Source: JBIKWM01 sp044356305 (GTDB lineage: Bacteria; Bacteroidota; Bacteroidia; UBA10329). Taken from it: a DNA stretch of 64,000 nt. A model generated the notes under the pieces. It searched no databases. It saw only the letters and a program-made list of their open reading frames with translations, and was not told where the DNA came from. Shown here in pieces: positions 8,812 to 17,197 of the stretch (positions within the stretch are counted from its first letter, which is position 1; every line of letters starts with the position of its first letter). Made by a program: the position numbers and the translations under genes. The stretch lies in contig JBIKWM010000005.1 of assembly GCA_044356305.1 (NCBI GenBank), positions 62,001 through 126,000 of the forward strand, written 5' to 3'.

Positions 8812-9861
8812 ATGGCCCAGTTGAACGAGAACCTTGTCAGAGCCGTTTTTGATGAGATGGTGAAACACCGTCCGGCCCTGGCCAAGTACCTGGTGGAGGA
8901 CGATGATGACCTGGGCGGCCCGGTGGACCATCGCATCCTGGCCGACCTCATCATCAAGCATTTCCCATGGCCCATCGGGGTGGAATTGCGCAGGCTGTTC
9001 TCGGGTTCCATGCGGCAGTTGGACCGGCTTCGGCTCGATCAGCTCTTCAAGACCATTGAGCGCACCATGCAGTTTGTAAGCTATGTGATGCTGGCCCAGA
9101 TATGGGAGGAGAAACGGAATGGCCGATTGGAACTGGGGCCATCCTTCACCAACGAGTTCCCTCGCAGGATCGGGGTGCTGTCATTGGGCAATTTCACATG
9201 GCTCATACGATCCATGGGCACTGTGGGCGAAGGTGCCGGCATCACATGGTTCATGCCCGAGATGGGGGCCGTGATGAACAAGAAATTCTATGCCGACCTC
9301 GATTTTTGGGTGCCTGAGCGCAACGAAATTGGCCACTACCAGATTAACCTGACCGAAGAGGACATTGAGAAGCGCTGTGTGGAATATGAGGAGCGACTCA
9401 CGCGGTTGTTGCAGGCGCTTGCTTTCATTGTGAAATACAAGTTGGTGACCGTGCGCGAGATCCGCGTGCAGAAATCGAAGCACAAGGAGGCTCAATTTGC
9501 CCATGTCATCGACCTGCTCAACAGCACCGACTCCGATTTCAAGGCCACAGAACTCTTGCACCATGTTTTCTCAGACAGCAATGCCGTGCTGCTGATGAAG
9601 GACTTCAAGACCCCTACCGAGTTCCTGAACCTTTCTCCTTTCGTCATTGATACCCGCACTGAGACCATTGACAGCAAGGAGAAGTTCAGCATCAAGAAGG
9701 ACATTTTCATGTACACCAAGAGCTCGGGCGACCGCCTGATGTACCTGGGCACGGAGGTGACTGAGAAATGCGACCTGACCACCCTTGCCAGCTACCCTGC
9801 TCTGCTCGAGCAGTTCAAGAGTGCTATGACCGATCTGGGAGGTGAGGCCATGGCCGCCTGA
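8812..9861 (+). CDS. Uncharacterised protein with HEPN-like R-N-x3-H motif, partner of a STAND NTPase
   Basis: 349 residues, cytosolic, with no signal peptide or membrane span. I do not recognise the family over its full length. It is largely helical. At residues 170-175 it reads RNEIGH, which fits the R-x4-6-H motif with a polar residue after Arg that marks HEPN-superfamily RNases. A long helix rich in Leu and charged residues follows (about 181-215, ending LAFIVKYKLV), as in HEPN folds. The C-terminal third (220-349) looks like a separate alpha/beta part. The stop lies 8 bases before the start of the NTPase gene, so the two are almost surely co-transcribed. By analogy it could be an RNase effector or sensor controlled by the NTPase. 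The motif alone is weak evidence, and non-catalytic helical domains can carry it. Confidence 0.7.
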   Translation: MAQLNENLVRAVFDEMVKHRPALAKYLVEDDDDLGGPVDHRILADLIIKHFPWPIGVELRRLFSGSMRQLDRLRLDQLFKTIERTMQFVSYVMLAQIWEEKRNGRLELGPSFTNEFPRRIGVLSLGNFTWLIRSMGTVGEGAGITWFMPEMGAVMNKKFYADLDFWVPERNEIGHYQINLTEEDIEKRCVEYEERLTRLLQALAFIVKYKLVTVREIRVQKSKHKEAQFAHVIDLLNSTDSDFKATELLHHVFSDSNAVLLMKDFKTPTEFLNLSPFVIDTRTETIDSKEKFSIKKDIFMYTKSSGDRLMYLGTEVTEKCDLTTLASYPALLEQFKSAMTDLGGEAMAA

Positions 9862-9869
9862 GTCCTTGC

Positions 9870-12800
9870 ATGGGACAGAATACCTCCCCCTTCAAGTTCC
9901 TCGACTCCTTCACCAAGGAGGACAAGGACATCTACTTCGGGCGGGAGCGCGAGGCCGAGGAGGTCTATACGCGCATTTTCCAGAGCAAACTGTTGCTGGT
10001 GTATGGCCTTTCGGGAACGGGCAAAAGCTCATTGATCCAATGCGGGCTGGCCAACCGGCTCAACGACAGCGATTGGCTGCCCATTTCGGTGCGCAGGGCC
10101 GAGGATATCATGGCCTCGCTGTGGCGCAACATCCAGAAGCACAGCCTTTCAGGAGAAACAGAACTGAAGGGCAACCCTGACAGCAAGGCCGTGCGCAAAG
10201 CGCTGCGGTCGCTCTATCTGGACCAGTTCAAGCCCATCTACCTCATATTCGACCAGTTTGAGGAGCTTTTCATCTTCTGGACCGATGAGGAACGTGCACG
10301 GTTTGTGAACCTCGTGGCCGATGTGCTGGCCAGCGACCTGCAGTGCCGGTTCATCTTCGTGATTAGGGAGGAATATCTGGCCAGCCTGACGGAGTTTGAG
10401 GGCGACCTGCCCGAGCTGTTCAGCAACCGTATCCGCATTGAGAAGATGACCCGGGCGCAGGCCAAGGCGGTCATCGAAGGGCCATGCCATGTGGCAGGGA
10501 TCAGTTTGGAAGACGGCTTTGCCGATGCCCTTTTGCAGCGCATCAGCCCCGAGCGCAACGAGGTGGAGCTTACCTACCTGCAGGTGTATCTCGACAGGCT
10601 TTGGCGGCTGGCATCGGCCAAGGGCGAACAGCGGGCCTTCACCCTCGCGATGCTCGACAGCGCGGGCAGTATCACCGACCTGCTGGGCAGTTTCCTTGAG
10701 GAGCAGGTGGCCCAGATGCCCGACCCGCAGCATGCACTTGCCATGCTGAAGGCGTTCGTCTCCACTCGTGGCACCAAGCGGCAGAACACGGTTGAGGAGG
10801 CGCAGGCCCATGCCCGCACCTTGGGCACAGACATCTCGGAGGACGAGGTGCTGGCGCTCACCGAACGCTTCGTGTCGCTCCGCATCCTGCGCGACAAGGA
10901 CGACAACGGCCGCTACGAACTGCGCCACGATGCGCTGGCCGCCAAGATCTTTGAGAAGATCACGTTGGTGGAGAAGGAATTGCTGGAGGTGCGGCAGTTT
11001 GTGGAGAATGCCTGCCAGACCTACAGGCTGCGCGGCATTCGGCTCACAGCCCAGGATATTGAGTTTGTGGCTCCGTACCGCGAACGACTTTTTTTGCCTG
11101 AAGAGCAGGAGAGGTTTTTCGAGGAGTGCCGCACCGAACTGGAGGCGGGCCAACGGCTGAAAAGACGGGTGAACATCGTGTCGCTCATCGGTCTGGTTGC
11201 GCTCATTGCTGCTACGGCTTACTACTTCTATATGGAAAGCACCCGTAGCCGGTCGCATGAACTGGCAGCCCTCTCGCTGCTAGAATTGGAGGATGACCCT
11301 GCCCTCGGGTTCCTTTTGGCCGAAAAGGCCTACGGTGTGGAGCAGACCAAATTGGCCGAACGTGCCTTGATAAACGCTCTTCACAACGGGCCATATCTGT
11401 ATGAAGTGAACGGGTTCGATCCCCAAGTTTCCTTTGACGGAAAGTATGTGCTCTCCATCAACCCCATTGAGGGCTTTAGGATGGAACGCGATGCACAGGG
11501 CGCTCGGATCGATCAAGACTCGAGTCTGACGCTTTGGAATATGCGCGGAGATGCAGTTGCGCGGATCGGGCCATTCAGCCACCAGGTGCATACTGCCGGA
11601 TTCCTCCAAGGCCAGCACAGGGTTTATCTCTGGACCACCGACACGGTGTTGCATGTGGCAGACACCACCGGCACGGTCGTTTTTTCAAAAAAGGTTGAAC
11701 ATTTTGAGAACACTTGGACCCGAGTTCCTCAGTCCGATTTTGAGTTTGCCATGCTTACTTGGGCCAAACCCAATGACAAAGACGTTACAGTTGTTTGGAC
11801 AGTAGACCTTAGGGATGGAAAAAGCCATGAATTTGAAGTGAAGCGCAACGTGCCCGAGAGCCTGTCATATTCCGAATTTCTTCTGGATGGAAAGGTCGTG
11901 ATCGTTGATGGGAACCATGTTCGCGTTTTCAATCCTGACGGAGTTCAATCGAACGCTTTTACCGCCTTCAGTTATTCTCCTGACCGCATCAGGGAAAGGA
12001 GTCAGAATTTTGTTTTCAAACACAACGGCAAACTGCTGTGTGCGAGTCAATCGGAAGGGAAAATTCGATTTTTTGACCTGAAGGGAATAAAACTGGACGA
12101 GCGCTCTTGGGCTCCAGGATTTAAGATCCAATATGACTACAGGGACCTTTTACTTTCATCATCGGACAAGCGCATTGAAGTGGTGAATGATGACGGAAAC
12201 GTGGTGCTGGACATTGTCGAACCTCCTTTCAAATGGGGATGGTTCTATTACAACAAGTCTTACTACGGAAAGTCTGATCAGTTCTTTGCCTCTGATGGAA
12301 TGACGGGAAATAAGTTGTTGTTCAACTTCAGTGGCGAGAGGCCCTTTACCCCAACAAGTCAGTCAGGATCAACGGATAGGAAGGTCAGTGACGCCAATCC
12401 GAACAAAGCGCTGATCTTCAATTTCGGTAAAGATGCCCCTGTATTTGAGTTTGATGCCCCAACAGTTCTCTCAGAAGATGGGAACTTCTGCATGACCTAT
12501 GATAATGACCGTCAGGTCTCTGTTTGGGACCTTTCGGGCAAGCCGAATAAGATTGTCGTTTACAGAGCAGCACACACCATTAGTCCGGTTCTGCTGAGCA
12601 ACAAAGGGGATGTTGTGCTCCAAGACCGAAAGGGCAAACTGTACTTCGGCTATATGAGGCGAGACCTGCTCCCCACCTTCTCAAACAGCAACGAGAAACT
12701 CGTCAACTACTGCATTTCCGATTCTACGCCTCACCTGGCCACCTTGCTCGAAGGCGGCAGAGTAAACATCTGGCACACGGATGGTAAGTTGCTCAGTGCC

Positions 12801-13859
12801 ATCAAGCTGCCCACCGACTCGGCTGCGCTCTGGGTGAAATTCTCAAATGATGGCAAGCACATACTTACTTTAGGTGGCGACCAACGCCTGAGTCTGCATG
12901 AGACGGCCGGCAAGCATGTTTGTGATCATTGGCCCTATATCGACTGGCGCAATGCGCTGAATGTGGCCTCCTTTGCTCCTGATGGGTCTGAGTTTGCCTA
13001 CATCACCAAGGATATGGCTGTGCAAAGGGTTGGCACAGACGGCAGACCGAAGCAGGAACTGCGCAGGCACACCCGACCAGTTACCGGTGTGAGTTACTCC
13101 ACTAAGAGTGGCTTTATGGTCAGTGTCTCTCTTGATTCCTTGGCTGTGGTCTGGAGGGCGAATGGAGGCGACTACAAGCCAGTTGAAGAGGTCAGCTACT
13201 CAGGAGAGGCCACCTCTGTCGAGTTTAACAATGACGGACTCTACTTTATCACCGCATGTTCAGATACCTCTGTGTACGTCACCAATCTTAAAGGCGAGGC
13301 ACGAAGTCTCATCAATTCAAAGGGAATATCGAACGAATACAACAGACTTCAATATGATGCGCCTGTGGTGGCTCCGGTTTCGCATGTCCGCTTTGTGGGC
13401 AGGGATCAGAATCTCGTTCTGACTTACAGGGATATTCTTTCGGACACGTTGTTCCTGGAGGGTAAGAATGGTGAATTTACCATGAAGGTGAACAGGAGTT
13501 TTTCCGATCCCATTGCCCAATACGCGCACAGTACCTCTTCCGAGTTTGCCGTCCTCGGTGCCGATGCCGGCCTACAGGTTATTGATCTGTCGCCCAGTTC
13601 AAGCTTGAATGTGCGCTCGAAAGAGAACATGACCGGAGATATCCTCTTGAACAGCGGCCTTGGCAAAGTGCTGACACTGCGCGGTCATTTGGCCCGATTC
13701 AGTACTGATGGAAAGCGGATGTATTACATCAACGAGGACGGGATACTCAAGTTCCTGCCCGTTGATCCGACCGAGATCCTGCGTCTGGTCAACGAGGAGA
13801 AGATCTTTGGCAACAAGCGGAAACTGACGGAGACCGAATTATTGGAGTTCGGATTCTGA
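9870..13859 (+). CDS. Novel STAND (nSTAND1-like) NTPase with one membrane span and C-terminal WD40-type propeller
   Basis: 1329 residues. The N-terminus NTSPFKFLDSFTKEDKDIYFGRE is the usual lead-in of nSTAND1 proteins. Walker A is GLSGTGKSS (46-54) and Walker B is IYLIFDQFEELF (123-134). RFIFVIREEYLASL follows, then winged-helix-like regions up to the RYELRHDALAAKI motif. A single hydrophobic helix (434-455) is preceded by KRR, predicting the NTPase inside and the rest outside the inner membrane. After it comes the helix ELAALSLLELEDDPALGFLLAEKAY, standard before WD40 parts of this family. Roughly 800 residues of degenerate beta-propeller repeats follow (for example VEFNNDGLYFITACSDTSVYV). 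Such proteins oligomerise on sensing a trigger. The propeller-coding DNA (about 11.6-12.7 kb) looks AT-richer than its surroundings. Confidence 0.85.
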   Translation: MGQNTSPFKFLDSFTKEDKDIYFGREREAEEVYTRIFQSKLLLVYGLSGTGKSSLIQCGLANRLNDSDWLPISVRRAEDIMASLWRNIQKHSLSGETELKGNPDSKAVRKALRSLYLDQFKPIYLIFDQFEELFIFWTDEERARFVNLVADVLASDLQCRFIFVIREEYLASLTEFEGDLPELFSNRIRIEKMTRAQAKAVIEGPCHVAGISLEDGFADALLQRISPERNEVELTYLQVYLDRLWRLASAKGEQRAFTLAMLDSAGSITDLLGSFLEEQVAQMPDPQHALAMLKAFVSTRGTKRQNTVEEAQAHARTLGTDISEDEVLALTERFVSLRILRDKDDNGRYELRHDALAAKIFEKITLVEKELLEVRQFVENACQTYRLRGIRLTAQDIEFVAPYRERLFLPEEQERFFEECRTELEAGQRLKRRVNIVSLIGLVALIAATAYYFYMESTRSRSHELAALSLLELEDDPALGFLLAEKAYGVEQTKLAERALINALHNGPYLYEVNGFDPQVSFDGKYVLSINPIEGFRMERDAQGARIDQDSSLTLWNMRGDAVARIGPFSHQVHTAGFLQGQHRVYLWTTDTVLHVADTTGTVVFSKKVEHFENTWTRVPQSDFEFAMLTWAKPNDKDVTVVWTVDLRDGKSHEFEVKRNVPESLSYSEFLLDGKVVIVDGNHVRVFNPDGVQSNAFTAFSYSPDRIRERSQNFVFKHNGKLLCASQSEGKIRFFDLKGIKLDERSWAPGFKIQYDYRDLLLSSSDKRIEVVNDDGNVVLDIVEPPFKWGWFYYNKSYYGKSDQFFASDGMTGNKLLFNFSGERPFTPTSQSGSTDRKVSDANPNKALIFNFGKDAPVFEFDAPTVLSEDGNFCMTYDNDRQVSVWDLSGKPNKIVVYRAAHTISPVLLSNKGDVVLQDRKGKLYFGYMRRDLLPTFSNSNEKLVNYCISDSTPHLATLLEGGRVNIWHTDGKLLSAIKLPTDSAALWVKFSNDGKHILTLGGDQRLSLHETAGKHVCDHWPYIDWRNALNVASFAPDGSEFAYITKDMAVQRVGTDGRPKQELRRHTRPVTGVSYSTKSGFMVSVSLDSLAVVWRANGGDYKPVEEVSYSGEATSVEFNNDGLYFITACSDTSVYVTNLKGEARSLINSKGISNEYNRLQYDAPVVAPVSHVRFVGRDQNLVLTYRDILSDTLFLEGKNGEFTMKVNRSFSDPIAQYAHSTSSEFAVLGADAGLQVIDLSPSSSLNVRSKENMTGDILLNSGLGKVLTLRGHLARFSTDGKRMYYINEDGILKFLPVDPTEILRLVNEEKIFGNKRKLTETELLEFGF

Positions 13860-14576
13860 CGGTCCTTCCTGTGCAGGCAGGTCATAATGGACCATGTCCC
13901 AAGATGCACGGTTGCCACGGATGGATTTATAGAACTGATCGGGAAATAGCTTGATGGCACCCCCGATAACGAAAAGCACGGCCCACGGCACGAGTATGTT
14001 GCGCATCAGAAAGGTGCGTTGGGTGGGTTGCCAGCGGTCGAAATCGGTGAGTTGGATTCCGATGACGATACCGAAAGTGAGTGCCACATAGGTCGGGGCC
14101 GCGTACATCAACAGGAAATCACCACCGGGCCAGCGCTGAATCTTGAACAACACAATGCTGAACCCTACCGCGATGACCAACAGGGCAAACGACCCCATGG
14201 CACGCAGGAAGTTGTTGCCTCTGAACCTGAACGGTGTGCTCAGTGCCTGAAGCAGACTGCTCAGGGCTGTAATGAGCATGGTGAGCACGAAAATCGGGCC
14301 CGAACCGGGCAGGTGGAGTTGAAACCCGATGAAACTGAAGAGCATGAAGCCCATCATGACAAGAAAGACTCGGGCTGCATTCTGCGTGCTGAACAATGAA
14401 AGGGCAATGACCGATAGGCAAAAAAGAAGAAGACCTGTAAGTAGAACAAGCTCGACAAAATCTGGCACCTGCTTCACATTGATCATGAGCACGATGAGAA
14501 CCAGATTGAAAATGAAAAGCCCGATGCTGATAGCAGGAATCTTGGCTTTCAGGAAATCAACAAAGCGTTTTTTCAT
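13839..14576 (-). CDS. Seven-span integral membrane protein (GldL-like WPG motif)
   Basis: 245 residues with about seven hydrophobic segments (roughly 13-33, 38-60, 68-86, 92-112, 124-143, 152-172, 190-210) and a polar C-terminal tail. The segment FKIQRWPGGDFLLMYA resembles the WPG-containing helix of GldL-related membrane proteins of Bacteroidota, but the overall topology differs from GldL, so I give no function. Its last 21 bases overlap the end of the convergent STAND NTPase gene. Neither gene has a visible terminator there, so transcripts may interfere. Confidence 0.75.
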   Translation of the reverse strand: MKKRFVDFLKAKIPAISIGLFIFNLVLIVLMINVKQVPDFVELVLLTGLLLFCLSVIALSLFSTQNAARVFLVMMGFMLFSFIGFQLHLPGSGPIFVLTMLITALSSLLQALSTPFRFRGNNFLRAMGSFALLVIAVGFSIVLFKIQRWPGGDFLLMYAAPTYVALTFGIVIGIQLTDFDRWQPTQRTFLMRNILVPWAVLFVIGGAIKLFPDQFYKSIRGNRASWDMVHYDLPAQEGPSESELQ

Positions 14577-14865
14577 GGGGTTGAAAGATTGAACACTAAA
14601 AGTAAAGTGCCATGGGGCTGATGGGTGTAGCCTCTCCGATCATTCACCTTTTCTGAACTTCTTTCTAATTACCGATGGCGGGTGCCTTGCTTGGCAAAGC
14701 TAATTGCGTTGACCTATCATTGACGAAAAGGCCGATTAAGGCAAGAGAAACTCCCTGAAGTTCTCGCGCGTCACCACCTTGGTTACGGGTTGGTACGCAT
14801 CGATAAAGGTTTTCGGAATGCTGAATTCCAATAATGTTATGCTTTTATGGGAATTCAGGTGCTGA
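14577..14865. other. Intergenic region without a clear gene
   Basis: About 290 AT-richer bases between a minus-strand membrane-protein gene and the end of the phosphatase gene. On the minus strand a short open stretch (14736 to about 14830) reads IPKTFIDAYQPVTKVVTREN and ends EFLLP-stop. This has protein-like character and faintly recalls the C-terminus of sugar-binding or LacI-type proteins, but it has no start of its own and no upstream coding, so a decayed fragment or chance are both possible. No terminator or RNA gene was seen. Confidence 0.4.
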
Positions 14866-16689
14866 TTAAGCCTTGAACCCGAACAGGACCACATCATCGG
14901 TCTGGTGGGTGGCGCCTTGCCAATCGTCCAAAATGGCCCCGATCCGTTGAAGCTGCGCATCAGGGTCTATGGCGCACAGACCAAGCAGCGTCTCTTTCAA
15001 CCTGCGGGTTGAGAACTTGGCATTGTTGGCAGCATTGAACTGGTCCTGTATGCCATCGGAGAAGGTGTAGAGGCAGTCGCCCGGTTGCAAACGAATGGTC
15101 CGATCGGTGAACTGTGTCTCATCGGTGTAACGCTGCCCGCCTATGCTCAATCGGTCGGGCTTCACCTCTTCTTGCACATACTGTCCATCGGGCTGAAAGC
15201 GGCAGATGATCAGCGGCCTGCGCGCCCCTGCATACTGCACCGAACGGCCGCCATCGCTGAACCGCATGATTGCAAGTTCCATCCCGTCCTGCGTCCTGGT
15301 GTCGGGATGGTCCTGCTTGAGGGCCCGCCTGGTGCGCTCGTGCATCTCGGCCAAAATGAGTGCGGGCGAGTCGATGCCCTGCTCAAAGATGATGTGGTTG
15401 AGCTGGTCGGTGCCTATCATGCTCATGAATGCGCCCGGCACGCCATGACCGGTGCAGTCGCCCACGGCAACCATCACCGCACCTCGTACTTCGGCTGCCC
15501 AGTAAAAATCGCCTGATACGATATCGCGCGGCCTGAAAAGCAGGAACGAACCTGGGAGCAGATGGGCCAGATCATCTGCGGTCGGTAAAATGGCACCCTG
15601 TATCACACTGGCATACCGGATGCTTTCTGTGATGGTGCGGTTCTTAAAATCGAGTTCTTCGTTCTTCGCTTTAAGCGCCTTGGCCTCGCGCACCGCAAAT
15701 TCGGCCGTCATGCTGCGCTCCACCTGGGCCAGACGTGCCTCCTGCTCAGCCTTGCGTGTGTCTTCGCGCAGGTGCATCAGTTCCTTCAGGCAGTCGAGGG
15801 CGCGGACGGGTTCCTCAAGTTCCTCGTGGCAGCGCGACTTCAGTTCGAGGGCCTCCATCTGCACATCAGCAGCTCTCAGCCTCTGGGCCAGATGTCCTGC
15901 ATCGGTGAGCACCGGCAAAGCGCTGCGATGGTCATCACCGGCCAATAGGGCCTTGGCCCTTGCCAACAAAAGGTGCATCCTGCCCCGCTCGTCATTGGCA
16001 GTGAGGAGCGTGATGCCCTCATCGAAACAACGGAGTGCCTCGGCCCCTTTGCCCACCCCCAGATAGACCGTGCCCATGCCGAGCATGGTCCAGGCCAATG
16101 AGCCGCGCTCGTTGAGGCGTGTACGGACGGCCTGACTTGTGGCGTAATGCGCAAGGGCCTCATCGGGGCGACCGAGCATGGCCAATGTGCGCCCCAGTTG
16201 ATTGTGCGAGGCGGCCGTACCTGGCTCATCTCCCTGCCGTTGCCGCAGGCTTAGGGTCTCGGCCTGCAACTCGGCCGCGCGGGTCAGGTCGCCCGATTTG
16301 AGGTACACGTTGCCGGCCGTGGCCAGGGCCTGCGCCCTTACCGCCTCGGTGGCCTGGTCCAGGTGCGCAAAGGTGACCGCCAGCTGGGCCATGGCCCTGT
16401 CGAACTGACCGATGCTCTCGAAGTGGTTGGCCAGATAGGTAGTGGCCAGCACCACATCATCGGGTTGGTCAGAGCCGGAGAGCACCTCATTGGCGCTGAA
16501 GAGGTCCTTGACATCGGTGCCCGGAAGAGAAAGGATGAAGGATGCGAAATAGCGGTGGAGCAGGGCCAGGGCACGCGTCCGTTCGCTGCTTGCGGGGTCA
16601 TCTAGCACCTCCTCGGCTAGTCGCAGGGCCTCCCGAGGGTCGGTATATCGGAGCGCGAAAGCCTTTTCAAGCCTTAGATCGGGTGTCAT
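14866..16689 (-). CDS. TPR-containing PP2C-type (SpoIIE/RsbU/SiaA-like) serine phosphatase
   Basis: 607 residues; the start at MTPDLRLEKAF is chosen because the 69 codons upstream have no family character and cross the divergent gene. Residues 1 to about 330 are TPR-like helical repeats. A coiled coil follows (about 335-385, rich in KAEQEAR and AKALKAKNEEL). The C-terminal phosphatase domain carries RDIVSGDFYW, GDCTGHGVPGAFMSM and the terminal FSDGIQDQ, which supply the metal-binding Asp residues of SpoIIE-type phosphatases. No signal peptide or membrane span is present. It probably dephosphorylates a Ser/Thr phosphoprotein. The divergent neighbour is a SiaC-like protein, the known type of substrate for SiaA phosphatase, which makes it the first candidate. 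Confidence 0.85.
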   Translation of the reverse strand: MTPDLRLEKAFALRYTDPREALRLAEEVLDDPASSERTRALALLHRYFASFILSLPGTDVKDLFSANEVLSGSDQPDDVVLATTYLANHFESIGQFDRAMAQLAVTFAHLDQATEAVRAQALATAGNVYLKSGDLTRAAELQAETLSLRQRQGDEPGTAASHNQLGRTLAMLGRPDEALAHYATSQAVRTRLNERGSLAWTMLGMGTVYLGVGKGAEALRCFDEGITLLTANDERGRMHLLLARAKALLAGDDHRSALPVLTDAGHLAQRLRAADVQMEALELKSRCHEELEEPVRALDCLKELMHLREDTRKAEQEARLAQVERSMTAEFAVREAKALKAKNEELDFKNRTITESIRYASVIQGAILPTADDLAHLLPGSFLLFRPRDIVSGDFYWAAEVRGAVMVAVGDCTGHGVPGAFMSMIGTDQLNHIIFEQGIDSPALILAEMHERTRRALKQDHPDTRTQDGMELAIMRFSDGGRSVQYAGARRPLIICRFQPDGQYVQEEVKPDRLSIGGQRYTDETQFTDRTIRLQPGDCLYTFSDGIQDQFNAANNAKFSTRRLKETLLGLCAIDPDAQLQRIGAILDDWQGATHQTDDVVLFGFKA

Positions 16690-16743
16690 CGGCACGCAGA
16701 ACTGATTTGAAAAGCCATGGCGCGGAACAAGAGTGACATGGGC

Positions 16744-16772
16744 CGAAAGTACAGCGCGATCAATTAGTTTTG
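16744..16772. promoter_or_regulatory. Back-to-back -7 elements between phosphatase and siaC-like gene
   Basis: On the minus strand 16744-16751 reads TACTTTCG (one mismatch to TAnnTTTG) and points to the phosphatase start at 16689. On the plus strand 16765-16772 reads TAGTTTTG (perfect match) and points to the siaC-like start at 16808. The two elements are 13 bases apart, so polymerase binding at one should hinder the other. Confidence 0.45.
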
Positions 16773-16807
16773 CCCGGCCTTCAAAGGCAAGAACCACCAC
16801 AGCGCCT

Positions 16808-17197
16808 ATGCTACAAGAGCCGCTTCGCATCAAGGGTGCGGAGTTCACACCCGAGATCAGTTTCAGCCCCGATGGCGAGCTTAGACTCATCGGCAAATCG
16901 TTCTGGGAAAATTCGCAGGGATTTTATGCCCCAGTGCTCGAATGGGTCGATGCCTATCTTAAACAACCCGCCACAAAGACGGTGCTGACGGTGCAGCTCG
17001 ACTACTTCAACACCGCCACGGCCAAGGTGCTGATGGATATGCTGAAGCGGTTTGAGCGGGCGCGAATCGAAAAGTCCATGGACATAGAGGTGCACTGGAT
17101 GTACCTCGACATGGATGAGGACCTACAAGAGGCAGGCGAGGAGTATGCCTCGATTGTGAAGATACCATTCAAACTAATGCCAATCCCTTCAAAATGA
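16808..17197 (+). CDS. siaC: SiaC-domain (DUF1987) regulatory phosphoprotein
   Basis: 129 residues, beginning MLQEPLRIKGAEFTPEISFS; codons upstream overlap the promoter region and are discarded. Family features are the FSPDGELRLIGKSFWEN segment and LDYFNTATAKVLMDML around residue 65-80, which holds Thr69 and Thr71. In Pseudomonas SiaC a Thr in this helix start (Thr68) is phosphorylated by SiaB and dephosphorylated by SiaA, and the dephospho form activates the diguanylate cyclase SiaD. Here a SiaA-like phosphatase gene is divergent, but no SiaB kinase or GGDEF gene is in the window. The stop codon overlaps the start of the next gene (ATGA). Confidence 0.85.
   Translation: MLQEPLRIKGAEFTPEISFSPDGELRLIGKSFWENSQGFYAPVLEWVDAYLKQPATKTVLTVQLDYFNTATAKVLMDMLKRFERARIEKSMDIEVHWMYLDMDEDLQEAGEEYASIVKIPFKLMPIPSK

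Noticed and set aside
14736..14834. Minus-strand fragment reading IPKTFIDAYQPVTKVVTREN with a stop after EFLLP
   Set aside because: It looks protein-like but has no start, no upstream coding and no second fragment; too short to call a pseudogene.
16733..16807. Longer N-terminus for the SiaC-like protein
   Set aside because: The extra 25 codons overlap the divergent promoter elements and do not match the family start; the Met at 16808 does.
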